Assembly: GCA_021443065.1 (NCBI GenBank)
Contig: JABUUR010000462.1
Coordinates: 1 to 7,941 of the forward strand
Length of the DNA: 7,941 nucleotides
Source of the DNA: Fibrobacter sp.
Lineage (GTDB): Bacteria > Fibrobacterota > Fibrobacteria > Fibrobacterales > Fibrobacteraceae
Reading direction: 5' to 3'
Both the position numbers and the translations under genes were made by a program. Positions 4,397 through 7,941 of this stretch are shown in pieces; the stretch's first letter is position 1, and every line of letters begins with the position of its first letter. Under the pieces are notes generated by a model that worked only from the letters and a program-made list of their open reading frames with translations, searched no databases and was not told where the DNA came from.

Positions 4397-7300
4397 TTAT
4401 TCGGCGTCAGCCTCGATGGGGACAAAGGCGCTCTTGCTGTTAAATTCTGCGGGCAGGTCCCAGTCGTCGTCCTTGGGCATGGAGGCTGCAGGTGCCGCGG
4501 CGGGCGCTGCGTTTTCTGGCGCTGGCTCTTGGGCGGGGGCCGCGGGCTGAACCGCCGGTTGCGTAATTTCTGCCGAGGCGCTTTGCGATGCCGTAGAAGG
4601 CACCGAGGCGTCTGCGGGTTGCAAGGCCTGGTCTGCCGCAGGCTGGGCGGCCTGCTCCGTTGCAGGCTGTACCGAAGGTTCCGTACTTGGCATGGGCAGG
4701 CTGATCATGATGCCGCTTTCGGCTGCAGATTCTGCAGCCCGCTCCTGAACCTGGGGCGGCGTAAAGCCCGGAACATCCAGCCAGGGCAACGGTCGGCCCT
4801 GGGCCTGCGCGCCGGCGATTGCAAGGCCTGTCATGGGGTCTACTGTCAACTGGCCTCGTTCATTGGAAAAGTTCAGGGGGACCTCGCCTGCGGCAATCAT
4901 GGAAATGTCCAGGAAGTCCAGTTTTTCGGGGGTTCCGAGAATATCTATTTCTTCACGGGCGAATGACGCCCACTGGGGCAGTCCACCGCTGGCGCCTGCA
5001 ATTCGCGTACGTCCGGATTTCAGGGGCTTGTTGTTGTCGAAACCTACGTAACTTCCGATGGCCACCACGGAATCCAGGCCCAGTCCGTTCTTTTCGCTTA
5101 CGTAGGTGGGGATCGCCCCCATGAAGGCTACGTTGCGGTAATCGTTGGTGGTGCCGGTCTTTCCCAATGCCGGGTAACGCAGGGTGGTTCCCCTGTCCGG
5201 CGAAGAAATGGTCATGCTGTTGTACTGGCTGCGGGCGGTTCCGTTCACGAACACGGAATGGAGCATGACGCCCACCTGCGAAGTCACGGTGTCGTCAAGA
5301 ACGGTCTTGCTTTCCACCTTGTTCTTGAAGATTGTCTTGCCGTCGCGGTTCTTGATTTCCTTGATAAAGCAGGGGTCCGTCCAGTCGCCGTCCTTGCACT
5401 TGAAAACCTTGCCGGTAAGAAGTGTCTGGTAGGCGGTAGAAATTTCCGCCAGGGTGATTTCGTTTACACCCAGGGGCATGCTGAATACCTTTTGCAACTT
5501 CTGGTGGATGCCGATTTCCTTGGCGAACCTTGCGTATTCGGTCATGGAAAGGGAACGCCTGAAGTCGGGCCAGTAACGTATGTGGTCTGCATCTAGATAA
5601 TCCGCCTGGTCGTCCACCGGTTCGATCATGGTGCTTAGGCGCTTGATGTCGGCGTGGGTGAGGTCGCCGTAGATCTTCAGGGTTTCCATGGGCGGGAGAG
5701 TGGGGGCGATGTCGGGGTCCAGGTCCATGGCGTCGCGGGCGCGCAACAGTTGTTCGTAGTTCTTGTAGTTGTGGTTGATGAACTTGATGGTGTTGGCGTC
5801 TTTCCTTGCTTGTTTCAGGGCTACTTCGTTGTAGGTGCCGTAACGCAGGTTCTGCAGGGCCCGTGCCGCATTTTCGCGGCCTTCGTTTTTCATCATGTCC
5901 ACCAGGGTCTCCTTGGCCTTGGTAAACTCGATTTCCTTCTTGACCTCTTCCTTCATGGTCAGGCCGAAATCGTCACGAAGCCTTGTAAAGTAGGCCTTGT
6001 ATTCTTCTTCCGCCTCGCGGGCGTATCCGTTCTGTGCGGCAACCTCTGCAAACTCGTCGGGGCTCAGTTTGTCCAGCAGGTGTTCCAAAAGCCAGATGCT
6101 TGCGATGTTCTCGGAACGTGTGGTGGCCCAGGCGATGCTTACCACCTCCCCCTTGTTCTTGTGGTCCGGCCGCGGGAAATAGAACTGGTTTACGTACTGG
6201 AACACATTGTAGTCGTTTTCCAACGGGTCAAGGTAGTTCCAATGGTGCTGCAGCGCAAGGGCGTAAAGCAAGGGCTTCCAACTGGACCCCAACTGGCGCA
6301 GCGCCTTGAAACTGCGGTCGAAGCCCGTGTTGTGGAACCCGCCCTGGGTGGCAAGGACGTTGCCGTTCTGTATGGCGAAAAGTCCGCCCTGGAGAACAGG
6401 TTCGGTTTCGATCTGGCACACGGCATAGCCGTCGACCAAGGTTTCGCTGGTGACGCTAACCAAAAGGATTGCGCCTTTCTTTAGCTGGCTTCCGAGAAGT
6501 TTGCTTACATCGATAGGTTTCTTGGGGTCTGCGCTGGCCTTTTTTGCAAAACTCTTGATGGCATCTTCGGAGACCATGCCCTTCAACTGGCCAAAACTTA
6601 AAGTCAATGCCTTGAGACGCCCCAGGGAATCCACGTGGACGCTGTCAACGGAGCCGTAGAGGTAGTCGCCCTTGCGGGCGCTTTGCGCCTTGCTTGCGAA
6701 CTGGGACTTGGGCAAAACGAAACCGCCCAGTTGCATCTGCAGGTTGCTGATGTTTGTCTGCAGGGCCCGCTTTGCCGCGTTCTGGGATTTTGCATCCAAG
6801 GTGGTGGTAATGGAGAGTTGGGCCTTGCGCCAGTCCTCGATGCCCTCCTTTTCGAATTCGGCCTTGAAAAAGTCGTTGTCCAGTTTTTCCTCGATGCGCT
6901 CGAGGATCGTGCTGACTGTAAAGCGGAAATTGCCGTGGTTGAACGCCAAGGGTTCGGACAAGGCCGCGTCCATTTCTTCCTTGGAAATGTACTCTTCTTC
7001 CACCATGCGCCCCAGAACGTACTTTAGGCGTTCCTGCCCACGGGCGACGGCCCGCTCCCTGCGTTCCGTGCTGCGCTGGATAAAGGGGTCGTAGTTGTAG
7101 GGCCCCTTGACGGAGCCTGCGATAAAGGCGCATTCTGCAAGGGTCAGGTCTTTCAGTTCCTTGTTGAAAAAGTACTGTGCGGCGATGGCTACGCCCTTGC
7201 CGGTACCGGACACATGGAATTGGTTCAGGTAGAACTCAAGGATGTCCTCTTTGCTGAAGTGCTTTTCCATGCGGAGGGCGTTGATCAGTTCCTTGCCTTT

Positions 7301-7747
7301 TTCCTTGATGGATCGTTCTTCGCGCCCGAAGATGTTCTTTACGGTTTGCTGTGTCAGGGTGGAACCGCCCTGGCGCATGTGTCCCGCCTTGATGTTGCTT
7401 ACCATGGCGCGGGTAAAGCCGTATGCGCTGAAACCGTTGTGGTGCCAGTAGCCGGCATCTTCGGCTGCAATCAGTGCGTTCACGATGTTTTTCGGAATGT
7501 CGCCGTACGGAACGTACACGCGGTGGTTGGCATCGAAGAAGGCCCCCAGGAGTTCCTCGCCGTCGTTGTAGTAGACTCGTGTTTCGCCCGAAAGAACCTG
7601 GAGGATGTTCTTGCGGTTGAACTGGTTGTCGGGATCCTTTTCGGGAAGGACCTTGAATACCAAAATGTAGACCGGAATGCAGCAGATGAGGCTCACGAGA
7701 GCAAAAGCCGCAACGATTTTAAATAATTTGGAAAGAAGAGTCTTCAT
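4397..7747 (-). CDS. Bifunctional class A penicillin-binding protein (PBP1A-like), with large transpeptidase insertion and disordered tail
   Basis: This protein polymerises lipid II and cross-links peptidoglycan on the periplasmic face. It has 1116 residues, against roughly 700-850 for most class A PBPs. A single membrane anchor lies at about 11-33. The GT51 transglycosylase (about 75-250) has EDAGYWHHNG with catalytic Glu96, GGSTLTQQ (127-134), RSIKEKGKE with the second catalytic Glu153, and ILEFYLNQF (169-177). An OB-like domain follows (about 355-455, starting GDYLYGSV), as in PBP1A. The transpeptidase has SSWK with nucleophile Ser488 and Lys491, SEN (545-547) and KTGT (863-866). All catalytic motifs are present. 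Two oddities stand out. A helical, charged insertion of about 185 residues (about 555-740) lies between SEN and the LGVNEITLAEISTAY segment. A tail from about 1000 is Ala/Pro/Gln-rich and ends in an acidic segment around DDDWDLPAEF. The ATG at 7747 gives a normal anchor but has no clear Shine-Dalgarno. It is the first gene of the minus-strand run. Confidence 0.95.
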   Translation of the reverse strand: MKTLLSKLFKIVAAFALVSLICCIPVYILVFKVLPEKDPDNQFNRKNILQVLSGETRVYYNDGEELLGAFFDANHRVYVPYGDIPKNIVNALIAAEDAGYWHHNGFSAYGFTRAMVSNIKAGHMRQGGSTLTQQTVKNIFGREERSIKEKGKELINALRMEKHFSKEDILEFYLNQFHVSGTGKGVAIAAQYFFNKELKDLTLAECAFIAGSVKGPYNYDPFIQRSTERRERAVARGQERLKYVLGRMVEEEYISKEEMDAALSEPLAFNHGNFRFTVSTILERIEEKLDNDFFKAEFEKEGIEDWRKAQLSITTTLDAKSQNAAKRALQTNISNLQMQLGGFVLPKSQFASKAQSARKGDYLYGSVDSVHVDSLGRLKALTLSFGQLKGMVSEDAIKSFAKKASADPKKPIDVSKLLGSQLKKGAILLVSVTSETLVDGYAVCQIETEPVLQGGLFAIQNGNVLATQGGFHNTGFDRSFKALRQLGSSWKPLLYALALQHHWNYLDPLENDYNVFQYVNQFYFPRPDHKNKGEVVSIAWATTRSENIASIWLLEHLLDKLSPDEFAEVAAQNGYAREAEEEYKAYFTRLRDDFGLTMKEEVKKEIEFTKAKETLVDMMKNEGRENAARALQNLRYGTYNEVALKQARKDANTIKFINHNYKNYEQLLRARDAMDLDPDIAPTLPPMETLKIYGDLTHADIKRLSTMIEPVDDQADYLDADHIRYWPDFRRSLSMTEYARFAKEIGIHQKLQKVFSMPLGVNEITLAEISTAYQTLLTGKVFKCKDGDWTDPCFIKEIKNRDGKTIFKNKVESKTVLDDTVTSQVGVMLHSVFVNGTARSQYNSMTISSPDRGTTLRYPALGKTGTTNDYRNVAFMGAIPTYVSEKNGLGLDSVVAIGSYVGFDNNKPLKSGRTRIAGASGGLPQWASFAREEIDILGTPEKLDFLDISMIAAGEVPLNFSNERGQLTVDPMTGLAIAGAQAQGRPLPWLDVPGFTPPQVQERAAESAAESGIMISLPMPSTEPSVQPATEQAAQPAADQALQPADASVPSTASQSASAEITQPAVQPAAPAQEPAPENAAPAAAPAASMPKDDDWDLPAEFNSKSAFVPIEADAE

Positions 7748-7831
7748 ACTGATTTAAATGTAGAATATTTGAATTTTTGGGGCTTGTCGTGTAAAAAAAA
7801 TGGGGGTTTTGGGGCATTTTTCGTGAATTAT

Positions 7832-7842
7832 GGGGTCTCCCC
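7832..7842 (-). other. Short GC hairpin at the predicted 5' end of the PBP transcript
   Basis: GGGG-TCT-CCCC can fold into a 4-bp GC stem with a 3-nt loop. If the minus-strand -10 box at 7849-7854 is used, transcription would begin at about 7842-7843 and the hairpin would sit at the very 5' end of a leader of about 95 nt. The rest of the leader (7748-7831) is A/T-rich with scattered runs of C on the coding strand. I see no riboswitch or small ORF in it. Confidence 0.3.
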
Positions 7843-7843
7843 C

Positions 7844-7872
7844 TTGAAATTATATCGTTTTTTTTCTAAAAT
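7844..7872 (+). promoter_or_regulatory. Promoter of tRNA-Ser
   Basis: TTGAAA (7844-7849) and TAAAAT (7867-7872) are separated by exactly 17 bp, a good sigma70-type match. The predicted start near 7879 would leave a leader of about 9 nt before the tRNA's first base at 7888. The spacer carries an eight-T run. Confidence 0.65.
7849..7854 (-). promoter_or_regulatory. Candidate -10 box of the PBP-led gene run
   Basis: ATTATA on the plus strand reads as a perfect TATAAT on the minus strand, preceded by an eight-A tract. No convincing -35 is seen at 16-18 bp upstream; the best is CACAGA at 7872-7877. A weaker alternative, TATTCT close to the ATG, also lacks a -35. This box overlaps the -35 of the tRNA promoter by one base. 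Confidence 0.4.
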
Positions 7873-7887
7873 CTGTGTCCCCAAGAT

Positions 7888-7941
7888 GGGAAGATGGCCG
7901 AGCTGGCCGAAGGCGCGTCCCTGCTAAGGACGTATAGGACT
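7888..7941 (+). tRNA. tRNA-Ser(GCT), partial at window end
   Basis: The acceptor 5' strand is GGGAAGA (7888-7894), followed by T8 G9 and a D-arm GCCGAGCTGGCCGAAGGC typical of serine tRNAs. The anticodon stem CGTCC (7916-7920) pairs with GGACG (7928-7932) around the loop CTGCTAA. The anticodon is GCT at 7923-7925, reading AGC/AGU serine codons. The sequence ends inside the start of the long variable arm expected of tRNA-Ser, so the T arm and 3' acceptor strand are outside the window. It is divergent from the PBP gene. Confidence 0.95.

Noticed and set aside
5654..6484. Plus-strand open frame antisense to the PBP transpeptidase region
   Set aside because: The opposite strand carries an intact transpeptidase with conserved motifs. 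The antisense product is low-information and has no ribosome-binding site or neighbours on its strand.
7779..7835. Four runs of G as a G-quadruplex
   Set aside because: The runs are separated by 19, 4 and 17 nt, too far apart for a convincing quadruplex. The region is better explained as an A/T-rich leader and promoter.

Overview
The window looks like a piece of ordinary chromosome from a Gram-negative bacterium. The signs are a predicted lipoprotein with a long periplasmic linker, a bifunctional class A penicillin-binding protein (PBP), compact spacing and no mobile-element signature. The lysine/alanine-rich TPR-like lipoprotein, the PBP with a long Ala/Pro/Gln tail and the weak ribosome-binding sites are compatible with the Fibrobacterota. 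That placement is an impression from protein style, not a demonstrated assignment.

Layout. (1) Plus strand, left: a complete NhaA-type Na+/H+ antiporter (74-1435) with a Shine-Dalgarno and a good intrinsic terminator (1447-1479). A small GIY-YIG nuclease-domain gene (1480-1869) begins on the base after the terminator's T-rich tail. (2) Minus strand, 7747 to 1866: an apparent four-gene run. In transcription order it holds a 1116-residue PBP1A-like transglycosylase/transpeptidase (7747-4397), a 438-residue lipoprotein with a Pro/Gln-rich linker and a helical TPR-like body (4379-3063), a TSUP/TauE-SafE family membrane transporter (3061-2312) and a small XRE-type helix-turn-helix regulator (2258-1866). 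The first three are separated by 17 and 1 nt, the last by 53 nt. The run converges on the GIY-YIG gene, and the two genes share the stop sequence TTAA. (3) Right edge: a tRNA-Ser with anticodon GCT on the plus strand (from 7888, cut by the window end). It is divergent from the PBP gene, and the 140-nt gap contains plausible divergent promoters that overlap.

How the genes may work together. The PBP and the lipoprotein are the strongest functional pair. The PBP carries GT51, OB-like and transpeptidase domains. The next gene encodes an outer-membrane-type lipoprotein with a disordered Pro/Gln linker and an alpha-helical domain, the general design of the Lpo-type PBP activators (LpoA/LpoB) of gammaproteobacteria. 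I see no sequence evidence of homology to LpoA or LpoB, so this is an architectural and positional hypothesis. The PBP also has an unusual helical insertion of roughly 185 residues inside its transpeptidase domain and a disordered C-terminal tail ending in an acidic/aromatic segment. These features and the lipoprotein are the part of the window most likely to hold undescribed biology. The TSUP transporter and XRE regulator may be co-transcribed, but their link to cell-wall synthesis is unknown.
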